Shown here one piece after another: positions 23,601 through 32,639 of a stretch of 64,000 bases of DNA. Position 1 is the stretch's first letter. Each line of letters begins with the position of its first letter. Source of the DNA: Myxococcus xanthus (GTDB lineage: Bacteria > Myxococcota > Myxococcia > Myxococcales > Myxococcaceae); assembly GCF_006402735.1 (NCBI RefSeq), contig NZ_CP017174.1, positions 5,707,001-5,771,000 of the forward strand. Direction: 5' to 3'. A program made the position numbers and the translations under genes. The notes under the pieces were generated by a model. It made no database searches and was not told where the DNA came from. It saw nothing but the letters and a program-made list of their open reading frames with translations.

Positions 23601-24729
23601 CCGCCAGGTCCACGGAGAAGAAGCGCAGCGTGGCGCTGGTGGAGATGGAGATGGCCGCCGAATAGCGGAGGCTGAAAGTCGTGGGCGCACTGCCATCCAG
23701 CGTGTAGTACGTGGCCGCGCAGCCACTGCCGTCGGCGTTGTCCGTGCAGGCCAGCACCACCGACTGCGTGCTCCGGTAGGTGCCGCCCGCGGGCGTCGCC
23801 GTCGTCGTGGGCGGGGTACGGTCCTCCGCTGAAGCCTCCCGCGTGTAGAGCTCCGACACCACGTCGGAGACATTGCCCGCCCAGTCCACCGCGATGAAGC
23901 GCACGCGGGTGGTGGCCGTCAGCACCAACGGCCCCTGGTAGACGGACGAGTCCAGGGAGGGAATGGCGCCATTGGTGGTGTAGTGGATCGCCGCGCAGCC
24001 GCTGCCCTCACCGTCGTCACACGTCAGCGTCACCACGCGCGTCCCGGTGAACGTGCCACCCCGTGGCGTCGCGGCCACCTGGGGCGCCTCCGTGTCCACG
24101 ACGTAACGCGCCTGCCGCACCGCCTCGACGTTGCCCACCCGGTCCACGGAGAAGAAGCGCAGCGTGGTGGACGTGGCGATGGACAGGGGCGCCGTGTAGC
24201 GCGGCGAGGCCTGCGTGGGAACGCTGCCATCCAGCGTGTAGTGCGTGGCCGCGCAGCCGCTGCCCGCGCCGTCGTCACACGTCAGCGCCACGCTCCGGGG
24301 GCTGCTGAACGAGCCGCTCGCGGGGTTGACCACCGTGCTGGGCGGCTCCGTGTCCGCCGAACCCACCAGGGTAAATGTCGCCGTCCCCGGCGCCTCCGCG
24401 TTGCCCGCCGCGTCCATGGAGTAGAAGCGCACCGTGGTGGTGCTCCCCAGCGTGAAGGGCTCGCGATACTGCGTGGAGCCGGTGCCGGGCGTGGAGCCAT
24501 CCAGCGTGTAGTACGTGGCCGCGCAGCCACTGCCGCCGCCGTCGTCACAGGCGAGCGTCACCACCACGGAGGTGGTGAAGTCGCCTCCCGCGGGCGTGGC
24601 GCGCGTCGCGGGCGGCGTGAGGTCGGTGGGAGGTGGAGGCTTCGATTCGCCGCCGCCACAGGCAAGGACGAGTTGAGCCGTGAGAAGCACCGCGCCGCAG
24701 CGCAGTGGCCAGAAGGGGGTCTGAGACAT
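20656..24729 (-). CDS. Large repeat lipoprotein: nine CHB_HEX_C-like modules, OB-like and lamin-tail-like domains
   Basis: 1357 residues. ATG 24729 has GGAG 6 bases before it, and the lipobox LVLAC gives a lipoprotein anchor. Nine modules of about 87 residues follow (about 20-850), each with the pattern TPAGGTY, a Cys pair in LACTDNADGSGC, YYTLDGSAPT and LRFFSVDLAGN. These are beta-sandwich domains like those C-terminal to chitobiases. Modules four to eight are almost identical. Then come an OB-like region (ISGARITYVKPA), an Ig-like region and a lamin-tail-like domain (RLRLSEVAPN). No catalytic domain is visible. Role inferred: a surface-exposed adhesive or carbohydrate-contact stalk whose length can vary. 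Confidence 0.82.
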   Translation of the reverse strand: MSQTPFWPLRCGAVLLTAQLVLACGGGESKPPPPTDLTPPATRATPAGGDFTTSVVVTLACDDGGGSGCAATYYTLDGSTPGTGSTQYREPFTLGSTTTVRFYSMDAAGNAEAPGTATFTLVGSADTEPPSTVVNPASGSFSSPRSVALTCDDGAGSGCAATHYTLDGSVPTQASPRYTAPLSIATSTTLRFFSVDRVGNVEAVRQARYVVDTEAPQVAATPRGGTFTGTRVVTLTCDDGEGSGCAAIHYTTNGAIPSLDSSVYQGPLVLTATTRVRFIAVDWAGNVSDVVSELYTREASAEDRTPPTTTATPAGGTYRSTQSVVLACTDNADGSGCAATYYTLDGSAPTTFSLRYSAAISISTSATLRFFSVDLAGNVEPAKSEQYALDTVAPVTTATPAGGTYRSTQSVVLACTDNADGSGCAATYYTLDGSAPTTFSLRYSAAISISTSATLRFFSVDLAGNVEPAKSEQYALDTVAPVTTATPAGGTYRSTQSVVLACTDNADGSGCAATYYTLDGSAPTTSSLRYSAAISISTSATLRFFSVDLAGNVEPAKSEQYALDTVAPVTTATPAGGTYRSTQSVVLACTDNADGSGCAATYYTLDGSAPTTSSLRYSAAISISTSATLRFFSVDLAGNAEPAKSEQYALDTVAPVTTATPAGGTYRSTQSVVLACTDNADGSGCAATYYTLDGSAPTTSSLRYSAAISISTSATLRFFSVDLAGNAEPAKSEQYTLDTVAPVTTVSPGGGSYTDAVTVTLSCSDNGSGCRETRYTLDGSAPEAGSPVYAGPISISASTTLRFASVDHAGNVELAKQAVYVLPSLDRLASEQIQAVRNAATGTVNLVISGARITYVKPAVGNVVNDAAGFFLQAEQAGPALFVEVDPLTLSPAPQAGARVRVTVSEKSLVNGQTRARISAYAVLSTGHSLSDLVQDVSGVDVTTGTPPAYESEYISITGTIGNPGFSNAGLGHVQAPFTTAGVPEGSPGAAALRLRVAEPFHDTLALSQGCSLTVVSPLWVFMSGTQTTHTIQPSVWTESQATVHSCPAPRVTGAQAMHHDSVILRFTRAIDPLSVQRNGSQFSIPGLSVMDAVVLSTGEVWLSTASQTPRQRYTVTVASSVRDRRGVSVDSTAASTSFTGYQVPARLRLSEVAPNVQQNRDLVELVVLTSGSVMGATLLDGNATLATLPDVQVASGDIIVIHLNPDRVTPGADAPGSETLSKTQYPASSFFWNYDTAWDFHGTTLGVGTGNRTLRIQDGFDVTQDALAVVVPSNSFAGYPALLQALQDESLWLPANCNGALCTYASFPTAWEVSVDWSQAFVTQGRSSSVQRIGATDSDTRDDWFVGGSSFGVRNP
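22501..23805 (-). repeat. Five near-identical 261-bp tandem repeats
   Basis: The anchor CACCGGGGCCACCGTGTCCA recurs at 22501, 22762, 23023, 23284 and 23545, always 261 bp (87 codons) apart. Copies differ at only a few bases: for example GCGTTGCC/ACGTTGCC (Ala/Val), GGAAGTCG/GAAAGTCG (Ser/Phe) and silent GACTGC/GACTGT. The outer modules of the same protein are far more diverged, so these five arose by recent unequal crossing-over or gene conversion. Confidence 0.95.
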
Positions 24730-24980
24730 CGGAACTCCAGGGCGCACGTCGAGCGCGCGCCGGGGCAATCAGGGTGCGGGGGGAATGTCCGAGGGGGACT
24801 GCCAGTGGACGACGGCAGCCACTGTCGTCCAGCCAACAAGGCGCGCACGCTCGCACTGGGGGTAGGCGCTCCGCAAGCCCGCTGCGACGACAACCCTTCA
24901 CACCGGAATTGCGCCGCGAGTCAAAAGCCACCCGTCGTCACGCACGAACGCCCCGGCTTCACTGGGAAAAGAAAGACGCT

Positions 24981-26060
24981 CTACCGGGGGGCCGACTTGC
25001 GCAGCAGGAACAACCCCAGGCCCATGCCCACGGTCCACTTGAAGGCCGCCGCGAGCGGCGTGTCGCGCAGCCTGGGCGGAGCAGACGGTGGGTCATCCAG
25101 GGGCCGGCCCGTCACCGGGTCCACCACGGGCTGGAAGCCCGGAGCGCCCGGAAGCGACGCGCCTCCCGCCTCCAGCTCCGTCTTGGTGGCGGCCAGCGCC
25201 TTGCCCTGCTCCGGGACCTTCTGGCCCGGCGCCTTTCCGTCTGGGGAGCGGTGCTCGAGGATGGCGTTGATTTCCGCGCCCAGCAGGATGACCTGCGCGG
25301 AGATCCACATCCACAGCAGCATGACGATGACACCGCCGATGGCGCCGTAGTTGACGTCGTACCTGCCGAAGTTGGCCACATACTGGGAGAAGCCCCACGA
25401 CGCGAACACCCAGATAAGTACGCCCACCACCGAGCCCGGGGTGATGAAACGGAACTTCTGATTCACGTCCGGCAGCACGTAGTACAGCACCGCCCACAGG
25501 AACATCATCATCAGGCCCGCTACCGGGAGCCGCAGCCACATGAGCACGGTGCCCAACCCTCCGGGAAGCTTGCCAGCGATGACGGGCGTGACGATGACCG
25601 CGAACGCCGCAAGGATGGCCACCGCCGCGCCGCCCAGCGTCACCAGCAACGCGATGCCGCGCAGCCTCCAGATGGGACGCGACTCCGTCACGCCGTAGAC
25701 CTTGTTGAGCGCCGTCATCAGCGCCACCACGCCCGCGGAGGCCGCCCAGACGGCACCGACACCGCCCACCGTCAGCAGCCCCACCGGCCGGCTGTTCGCC
25801 AGCGCCTCGATGCGCTCGCTCAGGATGGACGTCACTTCCCGGGGCGCCACCCGCGCCAGTTCCTGGATGAGCACCTGGGCCTGGGCGGGCTCGATGAGGA
25901 GGCCCGCCAGCGACACCAGGAACAGCAGGAATGGGAACAGTGCCAGAATCATCCGGAAGGTGAGCGCGCCAGCGACGTCCCCCACCTCGTCGCGCGTCCA
26001 CTCGTCCTTCAGCGCCAGAAAGAACTTCTTCCAGCTCATTCCCTTGCCAGGGAGAACCAT
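24981..26060 (-). CDS. YihY/BrkB-family integral membrane protein
   Basis: 359 residues. ATG 26060 has GAGGAGG 4-5 bases before it; an internal ATG at 26039 (MSWKKFF) is possible. Six or so membrane segments carry the family signature: DVAGALTFRMILALFPFLLF, the conserved AVWAASAGVVALMTALNKVYGV, and GRYDVNYGAIGGVIVMLLWMW. After the last segment an 80-residue Pro/Ala/Gly-rich cytoplasmic tail and a final short hydrophobic stretch are unusual. The family was once called ribonuclease BN by mistake; its function is unknown, with links to envelope integrity and surface properties. It is divergent from the PEGA operon. Confidence 0.9.
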   Translation of the reverse strand: MVLPGKGMSWKKFFLALKDEWTRDEVGDVAGALTFRMILALFPFLLFLVSLAGLLIEPAQAQVLIQELARVAPREVTSILSERIEALANSRPVGLLTVGGVGAVWAASAGVVALMTALNKVYGVTESRPIWRLRGIALLVTLGGAAVAILAAFAVIVTPVIAGKLPGGLGTVLMWLRLPVAGLMMMFLWAVLYYVLPDVNQKFRFITPGSVVGVLIWVFASWGFSQYVANFGRYDVNYGAIGGVIVMLLWMWISAQVILLGAEINAILEHRSPDGKAPGQKVPEQGKALAATKTELEAGGASLPGAPGFQPVVDPVTGRPLDDPPSAPPRLRDTPLAAAFKWTVGMGLGLFLLRKSAPR

Positions 26061-26306
26061 TCCGCCTCCTCGGAGGTGTTGCGACCGGGGGAACGATGCG
26101 CATTCCCCACACCCCAGGCGACCTCCAGCCCCCAGCTTCCCTGCATGCGGCCGGAGGACAGGCGAGCAGGAAGGCCCTGGAAGGCGCCTTCCCAGAAATC
26201 CCTCCGTTCTCGGGGCTCCCCCCTAGGCAGGAGAGCGTTCATTGGCGTACACCTTGGACGGGGGCCGCCGGTCGGTTCCGCCGCGGCCCCCTCCCCCGAG
26301 GACGCC

Positions 26307-27857
26307 ATGTTCGTCTCCTGTCTCCTGAGTGTCAGCCTGGCGCTGAGCGCCGGCGCCGCACCCGGAATGCCCCCGGGCACCCAGGCACCCACCCCTTCGC
26401 ACACGCTGTGGCTCGTCCAGGCCCTGTACCCAGGACAGGACGCGTTGCTGCAACGCACCGAGGAAGGGATTGCCGCGCTGATACCGCAGGACGTGCAGGC
26501 GGAGCAGCTCATCGGCCGGGGCGCCCTGGCAATGCACCTGAAGGGCCAGGGCGGCGACCTGCGCTGCGTGTCCGGCGAGGCGCGCTGCCGGGAGCCGCTG
26601 GAGGCGTACCTGGAATCACTGGGCCTGGAGCGCGTGGTGCTGGTGCAGGTGGGCCAGGACGACGCCGGCTACCGCTTCCGCGCCGTCAGCGTCCGGCCCG
26701 GCACGGGCGCCCGGGGCCAGGCGGAGACGGCGAACCCGGCGTTCGAGAAGGCCCTGGCCGGCGTGCTGGTGAAGTTCCTGTCACTCAACGCCACGGTGGT
26801 GGCGGAGACGACGCCCGCGGGGGCCACCGTCTTCATCGACGGCGTGAAGGTGGGCTCCACGCCCTTCACCACGGAGGTACTGCCGGGTGAGCACACCTTC
26901 CGCTTCGAGCTGGCTTCGCACCTTCCGAAGGAAGAGACGCGCGTGATGAGCTCGCGCCAGCAGGTGAAGCTGGACGCCGCGCTGGAGAAGGTGCCCGCGC
27001 GGCTGGTGGTGAAGGCGCAGCCGGAGGGCGCGGAGATTCGCGTGGACGGCCAGCCGGTGGGGACCACCGCGGTGGACCAGGGCATCCAGCCCGGCACGCG
27101 CATGGTGTCGCTGACGCTGGACGGCTACGAGCCCCACGAGGTGAAGGCGGAGATCGCGCCCGGCGGGACATACACGCTGGAGCACGCGCTGACGCCCACC
27201 TCCATGCAGTCCTTCAAGCTGGCCATGCGCCGCCGCAAGGAAGCCACCATGGCGCGGCAGAGCTACCTGGAGGCCTCGTTCGAGATGCAGCGCCTCACGG
27301 GCACGTCGCTGGCGTCCCAGCCGCTGAGCACCTCGGAGGAGTTGGAGAGCCTGCGCACCCGGGACGTGCGCGCGCCGGGCTCGCGCAACCTGCGCGGCGT
27401 GGGCGTCGAGTACGGCCGATACGGGCAGTTCTTCGGCGTCATGCTGGTGGGCGCCACCTACGCCTCCACTGGCGACACATGGACGCTGGGCATCGACGTA
27501 CCGCCTGGCGTGGGCGGCGTAGGGCCGGACGGCGTGTCGTCGCTGGACACGCAGGTGCAGGCAGTGTCGCTGCGCGCGCTCCAGCCGCAGCTGCGCTACG
27601 TGCTCGGGCCCGTGTCCTTCGCCATCCAGGTGGGACTGGAGGGTCGAGGACTGCTGGTGAAGGAACGCGCGGGTGACGCGGCCATCTTCAAGGACGGCCT
27701 CTACGCGCTGGACCTGCACGCGTCCGGACAGGCCACCGCGCGCATCTTCGTGTACGAGGGCCTGTACGCCTCCGTCGCGTACCAGCACAGCTTCACGCTG
27801 CTGAAGAAGATTGCCGGAACGAGCAACATTCGCGGAGGGCTGGGCTATGCGTTCTGA
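26307..27857 (+). CDS. PEGA-domain secreted protein
   Basis: 516 residues. The start is ATG 26307, which gives a signal peptide (SCLLSVSLALSAGAA); the long upstream open frame belongs to the antisense of other genes. Residues about 20-165 resemble a sensor-like module. Two PEGA repeats follow: TTPAGATVFIDGVKVGSTPF (about 172-225) and QPEGAEIRVDGQPVGTT (about 232-290). The C-terminal half (GVGVEYGRYGQFFGVMLVGA to the end) is rich in beta-strand and ends in an aromatic residue (GLGYAF), as outer-membrane beta-barrels do. It is first in an operon with a TPR protein and a Ser/Thr kinase. Envelope role inferred. Confidence 0.78.
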   Translation: MFVSCLLSVSLALSAGAAPGMPPGTQAPTPSHTLWLVQALYPGQDALLQRTEEGIAALIPQDVQAEQLIGRGALAMHLKGQGGDLRCVSGEARCREPLEAYLESLGLERVVLVQVGQDDAGYRFRAVSVRPGTGARGQAETANPAFEKALAGVLVKFLSLNATVVAETTPAGATVFIDGVKVGSTPFTTEVLPGEHTFRFELASHLPKEETRVMSSRQQVKLDAALEKVPARLVVKAQPEGAEIRVDGQPVGTTAVDQGIQPGTRMVSLTLDGYEPHEVKAEIAPGGTYTLEHALTPTSMQSFKLAMRRRKEATMARQSYLEASFEMQRLTGTSLASQPLSTSEELESLRTRDVRAPGSRNLRGVGVEYGRYGQFFGVMLVGATYASTGDTWTLGIDVPPGVGGVGPDGVSSLDTQVQAVSLRALQPQLRYVLGPVSFAIQVGLEGRGLLVKERAGDAAIFKDGLYALDLHASGQATARIFVYEGLYASVAYQHSFTLLKKIAGTSNIRGGLGYAF

Positions 27858-28839
27858 CCTGCGGCGCCTGACGTGGGCTTGTGTGCTGCTGACGTGTGGC
27901 CTGTCCCTGGCCGAGCCCCTGGTGGGGCCCTCCGTCGGCCGTGGCGATGCGCTGCTGGCCGAGGGCACCCGCCTCTACAACAAGCGCAAGCACAAGGACG
28001 CGGCGGAGGTTTTGCTCCAGGCCACGCGCGCCAATCCGTCCCTGCTGCCCACCTACCTGGGCCTGGCCCGCGCGCGCATGGGGGCGAAGGACGTCCCCGG
28101 TGCCTGCGCCGCCTACCGAGCCTACGTGCGCAGCGCGCCGGACATCCAGGACCGCACCAAGGCTCAGCGCGAACTGGCCCTGTGCGAGCGCAAGCTGAAG
28201 GCCGCGCGCCGCAAGAAGCGCAACAAGGTGCCGCCCGACATGACGGCCCGGCACGTGGAGCTGAAGGCCGGCTTCTTCGCCGCGCTGGAGGAAGGCCGGC
28301 TGGTGGGCCCCGGCGCGGCGGGCGAGACGCTGCGCACGCTGGTGTCCGAGGGCTACCTGGGCACGGACCTGGGAGACATGGCCGCGCGGCTGAGCGCGGC
28401 CTCCAAGGCCACCACCGACGACCTGCACCAGCGGGCCCTGGCCGGTGAAGCGCTCCCCACGGCGCGCCTGCGAGCGTCCGGCGCGCTCTTCGACCTGGCT
28501 CGCGACACGGGGGAGCCGTCCGCCACGGCCGCTGCCCAGGCGCCTTTCCTGGAAGGGCTCGCGGCGCTCCAGAGTGGAGACTCCGCCGGGGCGCAGCGAC
28601 TGTTCGCGAAGGCCGCATCAGCGGCGCCCGAGCGCGCCGAGTACCGCGTGTGGCGCGCCGCCGCGCTCCAGCGCGCCGGAGATTTGGACGGCGCGCTGAC
28701 GGTGCTGGAGACGGACCTGCCGCAAGATGCGCGCACGGACGTGCTCCGCGCCGCCTCCGCCCAGCGGAAGTCCCCCGAGGCGGGAGCTCGCGAGTTGGAG
28801 CGCATCCTCTTCCAGCGTTACGCCCCGGCCACGCGCTGA
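27847..28839 (+). CDS. TPR-repeat secreted protein
   Basis: 330 residues. Its ATG at 27847 overlaps the end of the PEGA gene by 11 bases, so translation is coupled. A signal peptide (LTWACVLLTCGLSLAEP) precedes tetratricopeptide-like helices: GDALLAEGTRLYNKRKHKD, then AAEVLLQATRANPSLLPTYLGLARA and, near the C-terminus, FLEGLAALQSGDSAGAQRLF and EYRVWRAAALQRAGDLDGAL. A basic stretch (AARRKKRNK) separates the two TPR blocks. TPRs bind other proteins, and the obvious partner is the PEGA/beta-barrel protein encoded with it. Function otherwise unknown. Confidence 0.75.
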   Translation: MRSDLRRLTWACVLLTCGLSLAEPLVGPSVGRGDALLAEGTRLYNKRKHKDAAEVLLQATRANPSLLPTYLGLARARMGAKDVPGACAAYRAYVRSAPDIQDRTKAQRELALCERKLKAARRKKRNKVPPDMTARHVELKAGFFAALEEGRLVGPGAAGETLRTLVSEGYLGTDLGDMAARLSAASKATTDDLHQRALAGEALPTARLRASGALFDLARDTGEPSATAAAQAPFLEGLAALQSGDSAGAQRLFAKAASAAPERAEYRVWRAAALQRAGDLDGALTVLETDLPQDARTDVLRAASAQRKSPEAGARELERILFQRYAPATR

Positions 28840-28875
28840 CCGCGGTCCCCTCCCCTCCGGCCCTGCAAGGACACC

Positions 28876-30645
28876 ATGTCGCTCTTCATCTGCCAGCGGT
28901 GCGAGGTCCAGCATGAGAAGTGGGACGGCGCCTGTCCGGCCTGTGGTGGCACCGAGCTGCTGACGGTGGCGCCGGCCGTGGACCGGATGCTCGGCCGTGT
29001 CGTGGCGGGCCGCTTCCGCATCCTCCGGCGGCTGGGCCAGGGCGGCATGGGTTCGGTGTACCTGGCCGAACAGGTGGGCATCGGCCAGCAGGTGGCGATG
29101 AAGTTCCTCAACAGTGGCCTGTCCATGGACCCGGACGTGGCCCGCCGCTTCCTCAACGAAGCCAAGAGCTACGCGCGGGTGGCCCACCCCAACGCGGTGA
29201 CGCTGCACGACTTCGGGCAGGACGAGGAAGGCAGCCTCTACATCTCCATGGAGTACGTGGAGGGGGATGACCTCAAGAGCCTGCTCGCCACGTGCGGCCG
29301 GCTCGCGCTCGACGAAGCCGTGGACATCGTCCTCCAGGTGGCGGACGTGCTCGCCTATGCCCACGCGCGACAGGTCATCCACCGCGACCTCAAGCCGGAG
29401 AACATCATGGTCCGGCAGGGCATGCGCGGCTGGCACGTGAAGGTGCTGGACTTCGGCATCGCCCGAATCACCGACGGCGCGACACGGCTCACCATCCAGG
29501 GCTCGGTGGCCGGCACGCCGCGCTACATGTCCCCCGAGCAGGCCATGGGCCTGGACGTGGACGCCCGCGCGGACGTGTACGCGGTGGGCATCGTCCTCTT
29601 CGAGCTGCTCACCGGTCAGCAGCCCTTCGACGGCAACAGCGTCTCCGAAATCATGCAGAAGCAGGTCCACCAGCCCATGCCACGACTGGCGCAGGTGGTG
29701 GCGGACTTCCAGCACCCGGCCGTCGACGCCGTCATCCAGAAGGCCACCGCGAAGAACCGCGCGGAGCGCTACGCCACCATGGAGGCCTTCGCGTCGGACC
29801 TGGTCAACGCGCTGCCCACCCTCACCAGCCGCCGCGCCGTCAGCGGCGTCAACCCCGCCATCACCGGCGGCGGCCTCGAACCGGCGCGGCCGGCCACGCT
29901 CCTCTTTGGCACGGAGGGCTCCGAGGCCACCCTGGTGCGCGCCGCCCCGGCGGAGGCCGCGCCGGTGACGGGCACCGCGCCCATTCCGCTGACCCAGCCC
30001 GCCGCGCCCTCCGGGCTCCGGGTGGGGCCGGAGGGCTTCAACAAGACGGCGCACGCGGCCTCCCCCTACGCGGCGCCGAAGCGATCGAAGTCCAGCGCGG
30101 TGGTGGGGCTGGGCATCGCGGGCGTCCTGCTCCTAGGCGGTGTGGGCCTCGTGGCCCTCCGGGGCGGGAGCGGCGACGACGTCAAGGTGGGAACCCTGGT
30201 TCCAGTCGGTTCCCCGGCGCAACCGGCGCCCCCTGTGGCGCCACCCGCCAAAGAGGCCGGAGCGTCACCTCACGCCACCACCGGGACGGTGGAGACGGCG
30301 CCTGACGATGTCGCGACCCGGCAACTCAAGGTGCTCGCGGCGGGACAGGCCATCGACATCGGCAATGACTTCAACGAAGGCCGGCTGGACAGCGCGATGA
30401 AACGGCTGGCCCAGGCACGGAGCCTGGGATTGGAGGCCGTCGAACCCGAGCTGGCGGCACTCGCGGGCAAGGTGGAGGACGCCTCGAAGCGCATGGCCCG
30501 CGCCCGCGCCCTGGAGAACGACGGCAACTGCGAGACGGCCATCACCCTCTATCGCGCCCTGAAGCGCGACCATCCGCAGCTCGTGGAGGCCCAGCGAGGC
30601 ATCCGGCGCTGCCAGGACATGCTGCCTCCAGAGGTGTCCGACTAG
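28876..30645 (+). CDS. Membrane Ser/Thr protein kinase with N-terminal zinc ribbon
   Basis: 589 residues. A zinc ribbon opens the protein (C6, C9, C20, C23). The kinase domain spans about 46-315: glycine loop GQGGMGS (54-60), K76, HRDLKPEN (169-176) with catalytic D171, DFG (192-194) and the MSPEQ activation segment. All Hanks-type residues are present. A Pro/Ala-rich juxtamembrane region leads to one membrane segment (about 406-428). The outer part contains a helical, TPR-like sensor region with two cysteines (NCETAI, RRCQDM). It is 36 bases after the TPR gene, so the three probably form one operon linking an envelope sensor to cytoplasmic phosphorylation. Confidence 0.92.
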   Translation: MSLFICQRCEVQHEKWDGACPACGGTELLTVAPAVDRMLGRVVAGRFRILRRLGQGGMGSVYLAEQVGIGQQVAMKFLNSGLSMDPDVARRFLNEAKSYARVAHPNAVTLHDFGQDEEGSLYISMEYVEGDDLKSLLATCGRLALDEAVDIVLQVADVLAYAHARQVIHRDLKPENIMVRQGMRGWHVKVLDFGIARITDGATRLTIQGSVAGTPRYMSPEQAMGLDVDARADVYAVGIVLFELLTGQQPFDGNSVSEIMQKQVHQPMPRLAQVVADFQHPAVDAVIQKATAKNRAERYATMEAFASDLVNALPTLTSRRAVSGVNPAITGGGLEPARPATLLFGTEGSEATLVRAAPAEAAPVTGTAPIPLTQPAAPSGLRVGPEGFNKTAHAASPYAAPKRSKSSAVVGLGIAGVLLLGGVGLVALRGGSGDDVKVGTLVPVGSPAQPAPPVAPPAKEAGASPHATTGTVETAPDDVATRQLKVLAAGQAIDIGNDFNEGRLDSAMKRLAQARSLGLEAVEPELAALAGKVEDASKRMARARALENDGNCETAITLYRALKRDHPQLVEAQRGIRRCQDMLPPEVSD

Positions 30646-30651
30646 GCGGTA

Positions 30652-30677
30652 AAGCCCCGGCCGGCATGGGCTGGGGC

Positions 30678-30679
<2 letters not shown>
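30652..30679. terminator. Hairpin after the Ser/Thr kinase gene
   Basis: AAGCCCCGGCC pairs with GGCTGGGGCTT (one G-T wobble) around a short loop, starting 7 bases after the kinase stop. It is a likely terminator for the PEGA/TPR/kinase operon. It also covers the last bases of the transposase-derived frame on the other strand. Confidence 0.5.
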
Positions 30680-31153
<474 letters not shown>

Positions 31154-31164
31154 GACCAAACACT

Positions 31165-31307
31165 GTTCCCCCTCCATCGCGGTCAACCTCTGGTGGTGGG
31201 ACATCCCATCAGCGGTTCGCGTCGGTCCGGTGGCGGCACGCATTGCCCTTGGGATGAAGCTGCAAGAGGCTTATGCCTCCCTGCACCGCAGCCCGCCCCG
31301 TGTCTGA
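31165..31307 (+). pseudogene. C-terminal remnant of an unrecognised gene
   Basis: Just outside the IS end, a frame reading NLWWWDIPSAVRVGPVAARI and then LGMKLQEAYASLHR runs to TGA 31305-31307, only 6 bases before the MFS start. It has no start of its own and looks like natural protein rather than shadow. Most likely it is the end of a gene once co-transcribed with the exporter and cut by the insertion or deletion next to it. I cannot name the family. Confidence 0.35.
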
Positions 31308-31313
31308 GCAGTG

Positions 31314-32633
31314 ATGAGCGAGCCAGGGAACGGAGTGCTGCGCTTCGCCATCATCTGGGGCGGCCAGACGGTGTCGAAGCTCGGCAGCGCCCTGACCAGC
31401 TTCGCCCTGGGGCTCTGGGTGTATGGCCTCACCAGCTCGGTCACGGATTTCGCGCTGATCTCCGTGCTGACCATCCTGCCCGGGGTGCTCGTGGCGCCCA
31501 TCGTGGGGGTGCTGGTGGATCGCTGGGATCTCCGGAACGCGATGCGTCTGGGAGATTGCGGCGCGGGGTTGGTCCCCCTCGGCTATGCCATTCTTCTCTC
31601 GTTGGATCAGCTCGCGCCCTGGCACGTCTACGTGGGCACCGCCATCGCGTCGGTGAGCGGTGCGTTCCAGCGGACGTCGTACACCGCCCTGACCCCAGCA
31701 CTCATCCCCGCGAAGCACCTGGGCCGAGCCAACGGCCTCGTCCAGGCGAGCGATGCCGCCGTGCCCCTGATCGCCCCCCCCTTGGCGGGGTTCCTGATGA
31801 GCGCCACCAGTCTGGGCACGGTGGTCTTGATCGACTTCATCAGCTTCCTGGCCGCCATCACCACGTTGTCGCTCATTCGGAGCCTGCTCGCTGGGAGCGG
31901 GGCCTCCTCGGATGCGGGCACATCCGCGCTGCAACAAGCCCTCGAAGGGTGGAACTACCTCAAGGAACGCCGGGGTCTGCTCGGCCTGCTCACGTTCTCC
32001 GTCATCACCAACTGCTCGCTCTCCGCCATGCAGGTGCTGCTTCCTCCGCTGGTGTTGGACATCGCCAACCCAGCCGTTCTCGCGGGCCTGCTGTCCACGG
32101 GGGGCCTGGGGCTCCTGGTGGGGAGCGTCGTGATGACCGCGTGGGGAGGGCCGAAAAACCGCATCCATGGGGTGCTCGGAGTCGGGATTGGCCTGGGGAC
32201 GGTCGTGGTGCTCGCAGGGCTGTTCCCCACCCTGAGGATGCTCGGCTATTGCACCTTCATGGCCGGATTCTGCATCCCCATCATGGATGCAAGCAGCCAG
32301 GCCATCTGGCAGGGACAGGTCCCCGCCGCACTCCGGGGGCGCGTCTTCGCCATGCGCGGGATGATTGCCTGGTCCGTCCAGCCGCTGGCGTACCTTGCGG
32401 CGGGTGTCACGGCGGACCACCTGGACGGCGTCTCCTTCTCCATCCCCGCGCTCTTCGGGCCGCTGGAACAACTCGACGCGCGCAGCCGGGGCATCGCGCT
32501 GTGCTTCATCGCCGCCGGCCTCTTGACGCTCATCGCGGCGGTGCGGGGCTATAGCGCCCGCCACGTCCGCGAAGTCGAGGAGATGCCGCCAGGCCCCACC
32601 TTGACCGGGGCCGTGTCCCCGCCTTCGCGGTAA
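31314..32633 (+). CDS. MFS exporter (DHA3/MFS_3 type)
   Basis: 439 residues from ATG 31314 (GTG 31311 is adjacent). Twelve predicted membrane segments. The loop 2-3 motif reads GVLVDRWDLRNAM (the GxxxDRxxRR pattern of MFS), and AALRGRVFAMRGM is the matching loop after segment 8. The sequence type is that of MFS_3 proteins (macrolide and enterobactin exporters), often found beside secondary-metabolite genes. The gene in front of it is only a fragment next to an IS remnant, so its original partner is lost. It probably pumps out a small hydrophobic compound; the substrate is unknown. Confidence 0.85.
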   Translation: MSEPGNGVLRFAIIWGGQTVSKLGSALTSFALGLWVYGLTSSVTDFALISVLTILPGVLVAPIVGVLVDRWDLRNAMRLGDCGAGLVPLGYAILLSLDQLAPWHVYVGTAIASVSGAFQRTSYTALTPALIPAKHLGRANGLVQASDAAVPLIAPPLAGFLMSATSLGTVVLIDFISFLAAITTLSLIRSLLAGSGASSDAGTSALQQALEGWNYLKERRGLLGLLTFSVITNCSLSAMQVLLPPLVLDIANPAVLAGLLSTGGLGLLVGSVVMTAWGGPKNRIHGVLGVGIGLGTVVVLAGLFPTLRMLGYCTFMAGFCIPIMDASSQAIWQGQVPAALRGRVFAMRGMIAWSVQPLAYLAAGVTADHLDGVSFSIPALFGPLEQLDARSRGIALCFIAAGLLTLIAAVRGYSARHVREVEEMPPGPTLTGAVSPPSR

Positions 32634-32639
32634 GGGGCG

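Noticed and set aside
22501-23805. Possible CRISPR array because of regular repeats
   Set aside because: The period is 261 bp with no spacers, and the repeats are in-frame protein modules.
21724-23832. Long plus-strand open frame of 702 codons with Arg/His-rich repeats
   Set aside because: It is the antisense shadow of the repeat lipoprotein; the minus frame has signal peptide, lipobox and family motifs.
24705-26306. 535-codon upstream extension of the PEGA gene
   Set aside because: It is antisense to the YihY gene and low in protein-like features; the signal peptide starts at 26307.
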